Below are positions 63,663-64,000 of a stretch of 64,000 bases of DNA, in pieces. Source of the DNA: Akkermansia muciniphila (GTDB lineage: Bacteria > Verrucomicrobiota > Verrucomicrobiia > Verrucomicrobiales > Akkermansiaceae); NCBI GenBank assembly GCA_945874895.1, contig CAMCIC010000001.1:186001-250000 (forward strand), written 5' to 3'. Within the stretch, counting starts at the first letter, position 1; each line of letters opens with the position of its first letter. The position numbers and the translations under genes are program-made. The notes below the pieces were generated by a model. It was not told the origin of the DNA, searched no databases, and worked only from the letters and a program-made list of their open reading frames with translations.

Positions 63663-64000
63663 ATGAAATGTATGCGTTACGCGCTGACTATCGCCATCCT
63701 CTGGCTTCCTTCGCGCGCGCATGCAGCACGAGAGACCCCGTTCGATTTCGGCCCAGGGTTTCTTAGTTTTTATCTGGACAACGACTTGTTTGCGAACCGT
63801 GACCGTGATTACACAAACGGAGCGAGATTATCCTGGATTTCCAGCAATCGCAGGATGAAGGACATCGGCGCGGTGCAGCGTGCGCTGAGACCGCTCACCA
63901 GTGACGACACGTCGCCGCAATTTCTGCAAACCCTCTCGGGCTTTGTTGATCCTGAACTCTTGTCCTACAACTACGGTTTTTCGCTGACGCAATTGATGTT
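63663..64000 (+). CDS. LpxR-like outer-membrane lipid A deacylase, N-terminal part
   Basis: About 112 residues are visible and the gene runs off the right edge. The signal peptide is MKCMRYALTIAILWLPSRAHA. The mature N-terminus FLSFYLDNDLFANRDRDYTN followed by GARLSWIS matches the LpxR (DUF2219) family, where the conserved Asn-Asp and Tyr-Thr-Asn-Gly lie on the first barrel strand near the calcium site. LpxR removes 3'-acyloxyacyl chains from lipid A. With kdsD it supports a lipid A-bearing outer membrane. Confidence 0.8.
   Translation, partial: MKCMRYALTIAILWLPSRAHAARETPFDFGPGFLSFYLDNDLFANRDRDYTNGARLSWISSNRRMKDIGAVQRALRPLTSDDTSPQFLQTLSGFVDPELLSYNYGFSLTQLM

Overview
The window looks like a chromosomal segment of a Verrucomicrobiota bacterium (probably Verrucomicrobiales). 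Nothing here is a direct taxonomic marker, so this is inferred from family content. The signs are several secreted sulfatases, a DUF1080 protein, a sialate O-acetylesterase, a very large PVC-type dehydrogenase fusion, a giant protein with autotransporter-associated beta-strand repeats, and a Tol/Exb-type operon ending in a membrane-anchored alpha/alpha-toroid protein. The envelope is Gram-negative: KDO pathway gene kdsD, lipoproteins, an LpxR-like protein and a meso-DAP type MurE. No phage, transposase, plasmid or CRISPR sequence was seen.

Layout. 1-3480 (minus): three sulfatase genes in tandem, the last running off the left edge. 3628-9285: two small membrane proteins, tRNA-Tyr with its own terminator, hisF, and small secreted proteins or lipoproteins (DUF1080, Dabb, RlpA-like). 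9351-14310: a CLC-type (probably fluoride-type) transporter following kdsD, then divergently uxaC and a CAP-domain protein. 14479-21808 (plus): a well bounded operon with its own promoter and terminator, coding two TPR proteins, ExbB/TolQ, two ExbD/TolR and a TonB-position protein with a C-terminal toroid domain. 21910-29762 (minus): TlpA-like thioredoxin, an unknown 478-residue protein with a two-SH3 partner, a secreted unknown, a TraB-like lipoprotein, a sialate O-acetylesterase and gatB. 29872-34293 (plus): a 1473-residue secreted multidomain oxidoreductase-like protein ending in a cupredoxin. 34466-36862: MATE pump plus DinB-like protein, divergent from an HxlR regulator across a 75-bp region with repeated half-sites. 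37063-41514 (plus): SSS symporter, rnhB/yraN and a TPR protein. 41588-46966 (minus): a 1792-residue M66-like metalloprotease with autotransporter repeats. 47254-48413: a small membrane protein and an RmlD-like reductase. 48420-59784 (minus): a division and cell-wall cluster, transcribed mraZ-rsmH-ftsL-ftsI-murE-murF-mraY-murD-LysM-ftsW. 60205-64000: ruvA with an overlapping unknown gene, an AlkC-like glycosylase and the start of an LpxR-like gene.

How it fits together. The sulfatases, sialate O-acetylesterase, mucinase-like M66 protein, DUF1080 protein, uronate isomerase and SSS symporter suggest growth on sulfated, acetylated or uronic-acid-containing glycans. The Exb operon and the dcw cluster supply envelope energetics and septal wall synthesis. 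The strongest oddities are a 51-bp palindromic repeat present twice inside the N-terminal coding region of rsmH, the toroid-ended Exb operon, and the cupredoxin-ended dehydrogenase fusion.
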